A stretch of DNA of 64,000 bases from Onthophagus taurus (lineage: Eukaryota > Arthropoda > Insecta > Coleoptera > Scarabaeidae): positions 5,084,001 to 5,148,000 of the forward strand of contig NC_091967.1 in the NCBI RefSeq assembly GCF_036711975.1. Direction: 5' to 3'. Numbering within the stretch: the stretch's first letter is position 1; each line of letters starts with the position of its first letter. The translations under genes were made by a program, and so were the position numbers. The notes beneath the pieces are model-generated. The model made no database searches, was not told the origin of the DNA, and saw only the letters and a program-made list of their open reading frames with translations. Shown here piece after piece: positions 50,004 through 61,167 of this stretch.

Positions 50004-50826
50004 TATATGATCAATCAAATTGGCAGTCTTTGCAAGTATTGAGAGACTGAAATGATTGAAAATCATAAATATGATATAACCAAGAACACCATTAGATATC
50101 ATAACAATATAGTCATAGATATCATTAAATAGGGCTAAAAATCGTAAAAATAATGTAACGCATTCAAAATCATAAGATATTTTCAAAATATTTAGAAATT
50201 ATAAGATTGTTTTTAAAAAAGATATTACTTTACAATTTTACGAGTAGTGTTTATTGTTTCTACGAAAATATAATAAAAATAATACATGGACCAAGATAAT
50301 GAAATACGTGTTGCCTAACAACGAAATGAATATTTTTAAAAATAACAATTTAAGTGATATTAACTTTAAATTATTTATATTAAATTAATATTGATATCAT
50401 CTTCATCCTTTTATAGAATTTGTTGTATTTAAGGTACATTGAGTTTGAAATATAAATAAATTATAGCGATAATACAGATTCCTGTAAAAGGTTACGTCAT
50501 TCTGGATGGTTTGTTGGTTAAAAAAATGGTAGTTTATGTTTTCACAACGTAATGTTTATTTGATAATCGTATCTGTAAATTATATACGCAGTTGGTGTGC
50601 GCGGTCTTTGAGTGTAAGATTACGTATGACGTCATCCTGACAAGTTTTCATTTTGACCTTACCATTTAGCTACACTAGTTGTCGCCGATTCTATTGATGT
50701 CATCGGTGGAGATTCAAGGTTAAGTTTTGAGGAACGAGTGAATCGATTGCGCGTCCCCTTGAATTTTAAAACGGAACCGTCCCGCCAAACGAGCCCCGAA
50801 AACTATATCGAAACCCGTTTAAAACG
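50004..50826. promoter_or_regulatory. Upstream region of the BTB gene
   Basis: AT-rich until about 50580, then more GC-rich up to the ATG. A CRE palindrome TGACGTCA (50627-50634) lies about 190 bp before the start codon. The proximal promoter and 5' UTR probably lie in 50580-50826. Confidence 0.5.
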
Positions 50827-53017
50827 ATGACGATGCAACAGTACTGTCTCAAGTGGAATAACCACCAGCCCAATTTCATCTCGGTCTTCTCTAGTCTGTT
50901 GAATAGTGAGTCGCTTGTCGATGTCACACTTTCTGCTGAGGGTAGGCATGTACAGGCTCATAAGTTGGTGCTGTCCGCATGTAGTTCTTATTTTCAGGTA
51001 AACACGTTTATGTTAGTTAATATTATTGTTTTAGCGCTTTATTTTTCAGTCTCTATTTACAATGAACCCATGCCAACACCCGATTGTAATTCTAAAAGAT
51101 GTTAAATTCACTGATTTGAAGGTGATGGTTGATTTTATGTATTATGGAGAGGTTAATGTATCTCAGGAACAATTGCCCCACATTCTTAAAACGGCTGAAA
51201 TGTTAAAAATTAAAGGTCTTGCCGAGGTTCCTATGGAATCGTCACTTTCAAGGCATAATAACTCTTTAGATCGATCTGAAATGTTACCTACAAATGAAGG
51301 TAAATGGAGTTCAGATGGTCAGAGGCAATCTATGACACCTTCCCCTTGTCCTTTATCACCAGGAACTAAGAGGTAAATTTAAATAAATAAATAATAAATC
51401 TTTATTATAGTAAAAATTAAATTTTGTTAGGAAACGATTAAGAAAATCTTCAACTGGTTCAGGATCAGGTTCAACAGAACGCGTTTCTGAGGAACAACAA
51501 GATTGTAATTTAACCTCACCAACAAATACTATGTTAGGTACGGTTATAAAACCAGATCCAGGGGGGTTTACAACAGAACCTAGTACACCACAACGAATAA
51601 AACAACATAGTAGTGATTTGGAGATTCATAGGAGTAGTTCTCATGAAAGTGAAAATGAACCTACACATCAAATCACATTGGTATGAATGATTAAAAAAAA
51701 AGATTTATGTTTGATCTCAAAATCATTTATGATTTTTTAGCAAATCCCTCAACAAGATGTAAATGTACAACACAACATAGAATCATCAGGTTCTTTAGAC
51801 ATGACGGGACCTTTTTCATCCTCTTCTCAAACTATCTCAGGTAAGTTTTAATTACAAATAATGATTTTGTAGAATTTAAAATTAAATGAATTCAATTTTG
51901 ATGAAAATGAGTAGAAAAATTTGGATTGTAGCAATGTAGTGTTTGTGTCTTAGTGTAAAACAATTCATTAGTGAGTGTTTATGAAATTAAAAAGAACCTG
52001 GATCAATAGCAAGAGTGAACGTAAACGACCAAAAAATTTCGCGAAATAATTCCTGCACAACCTACCTAAATAAACCTCTACCCCAAAAAAAAAATCCTTT
52101 CCCCTCCATTGACACGGCTCAACTCAATTCAAATTCATTTTCAAACATTCATTCATTTTTAATAAAATATAAATTATGACCCTGTTCATGTTCACAATTG
52201 CCGTTGAGCCGTTGTCTAAAATATGGAGAATTAAGTCCAGTGTTGTTTCCTTCGCCTTGCAGGATTTCAATGGGTCGACCATGGTTATTCGGCCCATTTC
52301 GCTTCCTATCAACCTGGGATGTCCACCCATAATGATGTTCAGTACGCTTCAGCCACAGTTAACACTACAAATTCAAGTACAGTATCAGGAATTCAAGGAG
52401 GGAGCTACAACTCAGAACAGGTTCATTTTGTTCAACAACAAAGTGATCATAATCAAGAAACAAAAGTCATTAATAATTCTCCAGCTCAAATAATGAAACG
52501 AAAACGAAGTTTAAACCCACAGGCGGACGAAAATTTTATAAGAGCTTTAGAAGCAGTGCGATTTGGTGGTATTGGATTTTGTAAAGCTGCGAGGATTTTC
52601 GGGGTTAATAATCGAACGTTGTGGTTGGAATATAAAAAGAGGGGTTACCCAATAAATCGATTATCAATTAAAAATAGAAAAACTAAAGATTTTCATAGCA
52701 ATCAATCGGTTGAGGGGAATCAACAAGAAAGTGACCAACCGCAAAATCAGCAACAACCACAAAATCAACAATCCCAAAATCAACAAACCCAAAGTCAAAC
52801 TATCGTGCCAACTACATCATCTGCAACAACAACAAGTTCTCCAACACAAGAAACTACAGAAGTTATTATAAGCAATCCCATTGCTATGATAAGTAGTGCT
52901 TTTTTGGAAGGGAGACCTGTTGAGATTGCGCCCGTTTTTCCAAGATCGAGATATTTCGACAATAATATAGTTAATGGGCAAAACATAAACAATTCAGGAG
53001 TGAATTTTGAGATTTAA
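50827..53017 (+). CDS. BTB/POZ transcription factor, pipsqueak helix-turn-helix isoform
   Basis: Exons are 50827-50997, 51050-51372, 51431-51680, 51741-51840 and 52263-53017, all with GT-AG junctions, giving 532 aa. The N-terminal BTB domain (about 1-120) has the insect TTK-type signature YCLKWNNHQPNF, LVDVTLSAEGRHVQAHKLVL, SACSSYFQSLF and HPIVILKDVKF, and mediates dimerisation. A nuclear-localisation-like KRKRLRK and a Ser-rich linker follow. Residues ~369-411 form a pipsqueak-type HTH (ADENFIRALEAVRFGGIGF..AARIFGVNNRTLW..YKKRGYP), a sequence-specific DNA-binding fold. A Gln-rich stretch and a C-terminal tail precede the TAA. I recognise the BTB-psq family but not the exact orthologue, so no symbol is given. 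The first four exons are shared with the zinc-ribbon isoform. Confidence 0.88.
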
Positions 53018-56000
53018 AGTTAATTTTTTTCCTTATAAACGTGCCATTAATTACGTAATTTTAATTCTACTACTTTAAGTAGCATAAAATAAGTATATGA
53101 TACATATATTTTTTCAAAACAATAATTTACATTTAATGGAATATTATTAAAATTCCATTAATGTAATGACGCAGATCTGATTTAAAGGATGAATTAAAAA
53201 CAAGGAATCAGAATTTATTAAGATATGTATGATTAATAAAAACCTATAATATAGAATTAATCAGTACTACTAATTAATCGAGAAGCCATATCATTTTTTT
53301 CATTTTTGTAGTTTTGATTTTTAAAGTTAATTTTGAATATTATTGTTAATCGTTGTTTTTTTTTTATATAGAGCTTAACTGATTGTTTTCATTTTTATTA
53401 TTAATTTGTTATAGCAGATTTTAATAAAATTATTTGTAATTAAATACAAATTTTCAAATAAAACCACTTTCTTATACAATTTTGTTTGTTATTTGTTATT
53501 ATCGTTTTTTGTTAGATTTGAATTAACCAATTATTGTAATTATTTATTGTTATAGAACGTCCAACAATAACAACCCACGCTCAACTACCGCAACAATCAA
53601 TTCATCAAAATCAATTGGGTACAAAACGAAGTAGATTTTTGATACGACAGCCGAGGATCAAACGCGAAAGTGACCCAAGTCAACCGATCGAATCCGACCC
53701 GCTCTCTCCTCATTATCTAACGGTACCACACGTGCGCGTCGAACGACAATGTTCAGATCCTCTTCCGGTACATTCACCACCCCCTGGGGCGCTTTTAAGT
53801 GTTCCTGGAAACGTTTTGGTTAAGCAACACTCTCATCCGCTACTACCTAGTCAAACGCAACAGGTAAATCGAGATCGTTTTAATAAAAAAATAATAAAAA
53901 AGAATTTTGTGTGTTAAATGTTTAGTCGCAAACTCCTCCTGCTCCGCTACATATACAACTTCTCCCTCAAACGCACTCCAGCGAAGGTGAGCGATCTATT
54001 AGTCCGATGATCATCTTTTCGGATCCACTGGCGACGTCACCCAAGGATACCCCAACGAGATCAGAAAGTTTTCCAACGGAAACGACGGCTACGTTGCGCG
54101 TTAGGACGGATGAATTACGTAGGAGTGCCTCATCACCTCAGGTAAAATACAATTAGAAATTTTTTGGAAATTTATCTAATAGGAAATGAATCAAAAATTC
54201 TTTGGGATGAAGTTTGAATTTGAAATTCTATGTATAATTCCCATTAAATCTTAAATTTGTTGGATGGTGTCGGGATTGCGGTTTCTGTAGTATCGTTTCG
54301 AGCTTCCTTCGTGTCTCATCTTATTTTTGGCCTCCAACAATGTACTTCCATCCCATCTAGAAGATTAATACAAAATGATCACCAATTAGATAATACGAGA
54401 AATCATAATCATGCTAACTACAATAGATTGTTTAAGTTAGCAACGAAAATGTTTGGAGTTGGAATAAGCTCCGCCCAGTTCTGTGACGTCAAGACTTAGG
54501 TTGTCTATTCTAGAATGATTTGAAACGGGCACCATAGAAGGATTCACGAAGCAAGAGGGATGCCGCCCAACACATGGTCAAGAGGAGTAAAGACGATGAT
54601 GTCAGAGTGGAAGCTAACTGAGAGGCATTGAAGTTCCATTTCTATATCTGCAACGTTTCGTTTTCTATTAACTCACTGTATGTTTCTGTTTGCTGCTTAT
54701 TATAAATCTCCTTCCAACAATTTATTCTACTATTTGAACCATATTTGTTTTACTTCCTCTTGCGACGTAAGTATCATTTCGTTCTCGTCTTTGATGTATC
54801 TCTGGCTTGAGTGAGTTTCCTTTAAAATGTGCCTCCATTCTATGTCCAAAACTCTCCCACATCTGTTTTTTGAGCTACCTTGATAGCTACCTCTGTTCTT
54901 TCTTGTTTATATTTTTCGTAGTTTTCACAATTGGATGTTCCCAGGTGTGAAAGAAATTCAGAGCAAACCATATAAGTCTAATGGGAGTTGTTTTGGTGTT
55001 ATTTATTATACAGTGAATTTTACTTAAGATGCAATATACAATAATATATTTCCATAAAAACCAATGTGTACCTACTTACTTTGTCCCACATAAAATGCAA
55101 CATGTCAATATAATTTGACGTTACAGTAAAACCTCAAAGAAAACTAGACTAATACTAGCACTAAAACTAACACTAGGCCTAGAAGTAGAAACATTCTGTT
55201 TAACTGTGCTTCTTTTAAGATCGCTAAACCTAAATGTTTTTAGTTCTAGGTCTAATGTTAGTTCTATGTTGCATATTTTTATTGAACTAAAACTAGAACT
55301 AACACTAGACCAAGGACAGTAGAATCTAACAGGACTGAACAGAATCTACATCCATTGTTGTGACAACCTACCCGCAAACTACGTCACACCATTTTCCACG
55401 ACCAGCTGTTGTTATGGTCTATGCGTTTGCTGTGTATTTTTAAAGGTTATATGCTAGACATATTCATATTATTTTTGAAGTTTTATGCTTTTAGACTTAT
55501 TAATGTCTATCATATAACCTCTAAAAACACAGACAGTTACCAGGCGTGGCAAATAGTGTGACGTAGAGTGCGGGCAACCAACCCGTAGTGGACTACAAAA
55601 ATACAATGGATGTAGCAGTCCTGTTAGATTCTACTGTCCTTGACACTAGACCTAGAACCAGCCCCAGGGATCTTAGATAGGAGAACTTGGGACTGATTGT
55701 ATGTCGAAATCCCACCGTAAGATGGCATTGGCGTCTATACTGAAATAATTTAATTAAACTAACAATTTTATTATTAATAGTGGGAATGATGAGAGACAGC
55801 AATAACAATTGTTACCAGTATCATTCTTTTAATTTAAAAAGTATAGATTCCAATTCGTGTTATATTTTTAAATTTGTCGCTAACTTCAACTTTTAAAAAG
55901 TTGAAGTTTGTTCAGAATGACAGATGGAAACGTCATTTTAAAGTGATTTTTTGGTAATAATGGTATGATTAAATAATTAGATTATAATTGACATTATAGC

Positions 56001-58710
56001 TTTGTTTCAGCTAACGTTATAACTGGTTGGAAGCTCGTCAGATGCAATCACATGTCATATGATGCCGTGATATTCAAATGTGGCGGCATTATTTGACAGG
56101 TGTAATTTCCATAGGTATTGCATCTGAGGAATTCTCAACCAGTCGGAACGTTAATTGGAGCAACATAGTGGCTCCAAACAGTTATTCTGTGGTTGAAGCT
56201 TTTATATATAAACCCGATCCAACCTGTATTCTAGTGGTTCGGTTCTTAGCTGAATAATTACAAAACATCCCCAACAGATGGCGTCACATGCGTTCAATTT
56301 TTTAGTACGTAGTTTTTGTTTAGAGAGTTACATTTCTATGAAGCTATTTTCTATGACCTAGAACTAGAAACATTCTATAACATACTAGACAGAAACATAC
56401 TATCTAGTTCTAGGTCTAGTGTTAGTTCTAGTTTTGTACTAGCACTAGAACTAACAAAACACTTAGAACTAGAATCATTTAGGTTTAGCCGTCTTGAGAG
56501 ACGTGCGGCTAAATCCGAATGATTCTAGTTCTAAGTTTTGTGTTAGTTCTAGTTTTACCCTGTTACTAGAACTAACACAAGACTTAGAACTAGAATCATT
56601 CGGTTTTAGCCGTCTTGAGAGACGTGCGGCTAAATCCGAATGTTTCTAGATCTAAGTCTAGTGTTAGTTCTAGTTTTGCACTAGCACTATCACTAGAACT
56701 AACACAAGACTTAGAACTACAATCATTCGGGTTTAGCCGTCTCGAAACACAGAAAGTGACATAAGGACGTGACCTTTTCCAAACAAAACTCTTCCTTTGC
56801 AAGTTTGTTGAATTTTATCTGGGAGAGTACAAGTGCACAGTACTTTCGCAATTATGGTTACTGCATTCATATATTGCGAGTTATATGAATTTCCAGATAT
56901 ACTCTGTTAATTGTTGATGGTACCACGCTCATAGATGCATTATCTCTCTGCCCCTTGTAAGATTTGAACCCGAGTGCTCGTCTAATTGCGATTTTTGACA
57001 CAATTAGAGTCCAAGAAATGTCTCTAATCCTTTCCTCTTCAGCGAGGCTTTCTATAATGTTACAATAATTGGAAAAAAGTCATTTTCCAGAAAATTTTCG
57101 ACTTTTTAATCATCGTAATTACCAAACTTAACTTGCATCAATCGCAACATTCATAACACATAAAAAGAAATAAACGATTTTATTATTTAATCCATATACA
57201 TGTATTTTTTTAATAATTATTAATTATGTTCTGATAACCACTTTTGACATTTAATTTTTGAGTAATCTAAAACGTCTTGAGATGGAACAGACGGTCGATT
57301 TAACCAATGCGGTTCAGATTGATTATAAGCATCGTAATTAGGTGGAGTAATTTCGAACTTTTTTCCTTCACAATGTTCTTTAACCATATTCCAAAATCCC
57401 GACATGTAATCGTAGCTCATTTCTGTCGATTCCGGTTGGACATCTTCAACAAATTGAACTAAACCAGGCTCGCTTAATATCTTATCTATTGATTCAATAG
57501 TTTCGGGAAATAAAGGTTTCGGTTCTTTCGGGGCCTCAAGTACTTGAATCACATCTTCGTATTTTTCATAAAACATGTTGTCGCTAATTTTTAAGTCTTG
57601 TACGATACTTTTATGCAAATCGGTGAATTTATTCATTGATTCAACATCGAATTCATGTTTTGTTAAAGGTTTTTGTCCGTTTTTTGGCGGATTTAATAAA
57701 TTATTTGGATGGATTTCTTCGAAAGGGTCGCTTATATCACTTTCAGGGGAACTCAAATTTAAATCAATTGTGGAAATTGGTTCTAATAATGCTTGTATGT
57801 CTTCGGGTGTTTCTTGACGTGGTGGTAAGTTTTTTTTGTGCATTTTTCTTGGAAATAAGCGACGTTTTCGTTTAGTTTTTCTTTTCGGCGACATCTTTTT
57901 TGTATTATTGATCAAACATTCAAGTAACTCTTCTCCTTCTTCCTCTTTTCGCCCTATATTTCAAAATCACCTAGCGTTAAGTAACGAAAATTGTACCATC
58001 ACGACTCCAAACACAATTTTTTCTAAATTATTCTTTAAGGCGGCACATTTGAGAAGCACGATGCTGCGTTAGATCATCCTCTATAATTACACTTGAGTTT
58101 TTAAGTGATTTCTATAATAGATTATTAACTTACAATATAGTAATAAATATTAGAAGTCTAGTGAGATTTGTGTGAGACTAGTGAGAGAATCTAGTGTTAG
58201 TTCTAGTATTGCACTAGCAGTATCACTAAAATTCAATTCAGGGCAATTCAGGGTTATCATAAGGATGTCACTTTTTTCCAAGAAAAACTTTTCCTTTGCA
58301 AAACTACCCAATGCTTGTACTATTAAGCTATGTTGCATTTTATGTGGGACAATGCAAGTGCATACTAGTTTCGTAACTATGGTTACTGCATTAATATATT
58401 GCGAGTAATATGAAATTCCCGGTATAAATTTATTTAATTGTTCTTTTAGACTGGAACGCGTTCAAGTCATTGTCCGGTAATAAGAGCAGGTGCAGCACTT
58501 GGTTGTAATTATTGTTGGAACACTGTGGATACCCACGGGCGAATATTACGTCGAAAAACCAAATATCACTGTCCGGAGTGTCGAACGAACCTCTGTATAG
58601 TGCCGTGTTTTCAAGAATACCACGAACGTCAAGCGTCCAATTTTCAAACGGACCCGATGTCGTTAACGACATCGGTAATGAAGGCGTTCCCGAAGACATC
58701 GTCGATATGA
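50827..58710 (+). CDS. Same BTB gene, alternative 3' exons ending in a piggyBac-like zinc ribbon
   Basis: Shared exons 50827-51840 can splice past the psq exon to 53556-53863, 53926-54141 and 58450-58710. Every junction is GT-AG and phases match (phase 1 into ERPTITTHAQ, then phase 0), giving 542 aa. The linker is Pro/Ser-rich with an IKRESDPSQPIESDP segment. The last exon encodes HCPVIRAGAALGCNYCW...RRKTKYHCPECRTNLCIVP and then CFQEYHE. Potential ligands C475, C478, C497, C500, C505, C509 and H514 follow the C..C/C..C/C...CF..YH pattern of the zinc ribbon at the C-terminus of piggyBac-type transposases (zf-PGBD). It would replace the HTH as the DNA- or protein-binding module. Isoform usage is inferred from phases and motifs, not from transcripts. 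Confidence 0.8.
53018..53555. other. 3' UTR of the psq isoform / intron of the zinc-ribbon isoform
   Basis: AT-rich, with AATAAAA-type signals near 53238, 53424 and 53457 that could terminate the psq transcript. A good acceptor (TTATAG at 53550-53555) ends it. Confidence 0.55.
54500..54640 (+). pseudogene. Possible LINE C-terminal fragment
   Basis: The frame reads IHEARGMPPNTWSRGVKTMM, resembling the GRP..TWRRGVE tail of LINE ORF2 proteins. Very short; low confidence. Confidence 0.3.
55133..55310. repeat. CTAG-family palindromic repeat (left part)
   Basis: Contains AACTAACACTAGGCCTAGAA and, after a ~50-bp centre, TAGTTCTAGGTCTAATGTTA. The stretch at 55267-55310 closely matches 20747-20785 (TTTTTATTGAACTAAAACTA). 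It continues after the inserted MITE with ACACTAGACCTAGAACCAG at 55643. Confidence 0.75.
55311..55642. mobile_element. 332-bp MITE inserted in a CTAG repeat, 9-bp target duplication
   Basis: The ends CAAGGACAGTAGAATCTAAC and the complement ending TTCTACTGTCCTTG are inverted over about 27 bp. ACACTAGAC flanks both sides (55302-55310 and 55643-55651). An inner pair (AAAGGTTATATGCTAGACAT / complement) adds a second hairpin. A 9-bp duplication suggests a Mutator-like or foldback-type enzyme; no coding sequence remains. Confidence 0.88.
56020..56146. mobile_element. 127-bp MITE with 7-bp AACGTTA duplication
   Basis: Inverted ends containing ACTGGTTGRGAA and CAGATGCAAT pair across the element, and AACGTTA flanks both sides (56013-56019 and 56147-56153). 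No coding capacity. Confidence 0.65.
56355..56750. repeat. Cluster of CTAG-family hairpins (three plus a half)
   Basis: Successive palindromes lie at 56355-56418, 56439-56556 and 56563-56686, with an unpaired arm at 56688-56750. The two long ones share the core TTTAGCCGTCTTGAGAGACG followed by TGCGGCTAAA. Outer stems are built from TAGAACTAACACTAG / CTAGTGTTAGTTCTA words. Each long copy could form a hairpin with a stem of roughly 50 bp. Confidence 0.85.
57220..57894 (-). CDS. Uncharacterised lysine-rich protein nested antisense in the BTB intron
   Basis: A single-exon frame of 224 aa starting at ATG 57894 (MSPKRKTKRKRRLFPRKMHK), with an AATAAA about 40 nt beyond the stop on the same strand. 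The N-terminal ~25 residues are strongly basic, like a nuclear or nucleolar targeting signal. The rest is acidic to neutral with PEDIQALLEPISTIDLNLSS, a helix-prone centre, and a C-terminus rich in aromatic residues (YDYMSGFWNMVKEH, PHWLNRPSVPSQD). The composition is protein-like and unlike the surrounding repeats. I recognise no domain. A non-ATG extension upstream is possible but unneeded. An intronless gene inside another gene's intron suggests a retrogene or testis-type gene; this is inference. Confidence 0.65.
   Translation of the reverse strand: MSPKRKTKRKRRLFPRKMHKKNLPPRQETPEDIQALLEPISTIDLNLSSPESDISDPFEEIHPNNLLNPPKNGQKPLTKHEFDVESMNKFTDLHKSIVQDLKISDNMFYEKYEDVIQVLEAPKEPKPLFPETIESIDKILSEPGLVQFVEDVQPESTEMSYDYMSGFWNMVKEHCEGKKFEITPPNYDAYNQSEPHWLNRPSVPSQDVLDYSKIKCQKWLSEHN
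58155..58425. repeat. Half CTAG-family arm plus diverged dispersed repeat
   Basis: 58155-58240 holds TCTAGTGTTAGTTCTAGTAT, an unpaired family arm. 58258-58425 aligns with 56755-56905 (shared CTTTTCCTTTGCAA, TATGGTTACTGCATT and ATATATTGCGAGT). No gene is supported here apart from the exon beginning at 58450. Confidence 0.6.
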
Positions 58711-60231
58711 TGATGAGGTTTTGGATTCGTGGAACTCCTGCCAAAATTGATCTGTGGTAAACTTGTGATTTGACTTTGACCCATACTACTACTCCCGTAA
58801 TTTTTATTCCGCTACACCTCGAATAAGTTAACTTAAGGTGCAGATTATATCAAACAAAAAAAATATTGGAAACAAAAGATATGTTGATACGTTTATGTTA
58901 TAAACAAGTGAATTGTATTATGTAATATTTGGAGTGGATGAATTAATTGAAGGTGATGTTTTGAACAATACATGTATTTTTTTATTGTACGCGTTAACTC
59001 TTAAACGAAACTAACTTAATGTACGTAATGTACTTAGTTATTTAATGAGATTAAAGAATATTTTTTTAAAAAAACTTGTTATTTGAAATGAAGAAGAAGA
59101 AAAAAAAGATATTTTCTTCTTTTTGTAATTTTTAAATCTTTGTCAATTCAAAGAAATTGGTATATTAAAAACGGATATATTGAAAATAAAAGGAAATTGT
59201 AGTTGTAAGAATTGTTGCGGGGAAAAAAATAATAATTGCTAAACGAGATTTTATTACGGCAGAAATTTATAAAAAGGAGAAACGGATTTTCAGAAATATT
59301 TTTAGAAATTGCGATGTTTCTATTAACGCGACAAACAAAATAGTACAATGAATCGACCGTCTCCTGGGTCTTTATATAAACGTGTATGTATCATTCCTAA
59401 AGCTTAATAAAAAAAATTGAATTGAATTTAAAGACGAACACAGAATTTGTTTCGATTCGACATAAAAAAAGATAAACTGTGATCGTTTTTATTATTAACC
59501 ATTGACATTAAAACAAGTTTGTATCAAATAATTAATTTTAATTCGACGTTTTTGGACTCTTAATAGGTTAGTTTAGCAACGTTTGATGTGCTCACTTAAA
59601 AAAACAATTTAAGCTTTAAGTGGTAAAGAAAAAAAGAGGATAACGAAACTATATAAATACTATTTTTATGATGGCACATAAAGAATATATTTTTGATGGT
59701 TTTTTCTCCCATAATTAATCGAAAAAAAAAAATATGATCGTCGGAGGGCGTCGATGGTTGGCAAACGACTTTTTGTGGTATTTTTTGGTAGTTGCGGAAC
59801 ATCGACGACCACCCGAATTTGTTGTATTGTAAATATGTGTATCAAGTTACCAGTTTGATGTTAGATCGGTGTGATAGTTGGTACCTGTATCAATTTTTCA
59901 AAAGCATTTTAACTTGTTGACAATTAAAAAAGAACAAAATGTTCATATCAGAGAGACATGAAAGATAATCAAGGAAATAAACAAAGAAAACGAGTTAATG
60001 CTAAAAATTAAATTTAATAAAGTGCTTTTTGCGGAGAAGTTCCGCCTCTTATTAAATTTATTGAGGCTTAAGTTTGTAAAATGTATATTTATTTATGTCT
60101 ATTTTGTTAATGATGAAAAAAATGTTTAATTTAATATTGTAACAGAGAATTAATAAATACAAAACCAAAAATCATTATTTATTTTATTTTCTTTTCTCAT
60201 TAAATTAACAATTTTATAAATAATACTTTAT
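58711..60231. other. 3' UTR of the BTB gene and convergent intergenic region
   Basis: AT-rich with several AATAAA signals (for example near 59405). A stable-looking hairpin, TAAATTTAATAA...GCGGAGAAGTTCCGC...TTATTAAATTTA, lies at 60008-60060. NDUFS3 transcription converges from the right. Confidence 0.5.
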
Positions 60232-61167
60232 TTATTTCTTTTCATCTCCTTTTTTATTAATTGGAACTTCTTCAGAAGCCGGTAAAGCCCTCCTGAAATT
60301 TGGGAATTGTTCCCAAGGTGCAGATAATTCAAATTGGCGGAATTCCTGTGCTAACTCCAATGGTTCACAAACAACACGTTTCTTCTCATCATCATATCTC
60401 ACCTAACACAATCACCTTTATGATAAAAACTACAAAAATAAAAATTTTTTACCTCAACATAACCACTTAATGGGAAATCTTTTCTAAATGGGTGTCCTTG
60501 AAAGCCATAATCAGTTAAAATACGCCTTAAATCAGGGTGATTTGCAAAGAAAACCCCGTACATATCCCAAATTTCTCTTTCATACCAATTAGCAGCTGAA
60601 TAAATGTTATTGCAAGAATCAATTGGGGTTAATTCATCAGTGTAGGTTTTTACACGAATTCTTGAATTAAAACGCAAAGATAAAATGTTGTACACAATTT
60701 CAAAGCGATAAGGTCGTGTTGGTACATCAACAGCTGTTATATCTGTTAAATTAGAAAACTGAGCGTTGTGGTGATCTTTTAAAAATTGCAAAACCGGTAA
60801 AATTCCTTCAGGAACAACCAACAACTCCAACTCATTTCCGGCGGTGATTTGAATTTTTTGAATAAACTTTGGAAGCAATTCAGCACAGTATTTTCCAAAA
60901 TCTTTTAATTGCGAACGTTGCAACTCATCAGGTTTACGAACAGTCGCTAAAAATACTGGGTAAATAACAATATAGAATATTGCTAACATTCTTACGTCTC
61001 GTTTCCTCTTTCGCTTTTTCAACCGCTGTGGATAACAACCTAATCCCAGTACTAGAAACTGGATTTAACGTTAAATATCAGAAAATTATAGGATTTTTGG
61101 GTTTACCTCTCGATTGAACGACGGGTTGCTTTAAAACCCGCGTTAGTTGTCTTAAAATCGATGCCAT
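60232..61167 (-). CDS. NDUFS3: NADH dehydrogenase iron-sulfur protein 3 (complex I 30-kDa subunit), four exons
   Basis: Exons in transcript order are 61107-61167, 60996-61058, 60453-60946 and 60232-60402; introns of 48, 49 and 50 bp are GT-AG and the product is 262 aa. Residues 1-20 ([20 protein letters not shown]) form an Arg-rich mitochondrial presequence. The 30-kDa subunit domain follows, with [20 protein letters not shown] and the family signature [17 protein letters not shown] (~163-179) then [20 protein letters not shown]. The C-terminus [15 protein letters not shown]...[17 protein letters not shown]-type tail is present with [16 protein letters not shown]. It belongs to the peripheral Q-module arm of complex I near the ubiquinone site (family knowledge). 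The long reading-through frame starting at 61022 is an artefact of intron 2. Confidence 0.95.

Larger units (their letters stand above)
54142..58449 (+). other. Last intron of the zinc-ribbon isoform (4.3 kb)
   Basis: Holds a LINE tail fragment (54500-54640), CTAG-family palindromes, two MITEs, a diverged dispersed repeat (56755-56905, paralogue 58258-58425) and a nested antisense gene (57220-57894). A CAACAGATGGCGTCA motif lies at 56272-56286. Confidence 0.75.

Noticed and set aside
56935-57040. tRNA gene on the minus strand (GGTTCAAATC B-box-like word)
   Set aside because: The bases around the word do not form a T-stem, and no matching A box or acceptor stem is present.
57895-57915. Upstream extension of the nested gene to residue -7
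   Set aside because: The extra codons begin with TTG; the ATG at 57894 gives the basic N-terminus directly.
60996-61022. Start of NDUFS3 within the long unspliced frame ([12 protein letters not shown]...)
   Set aside because: It reads through intron 2 and out of frame with exon 2; the spliced presequence and TRPTVRKP junction match the family.
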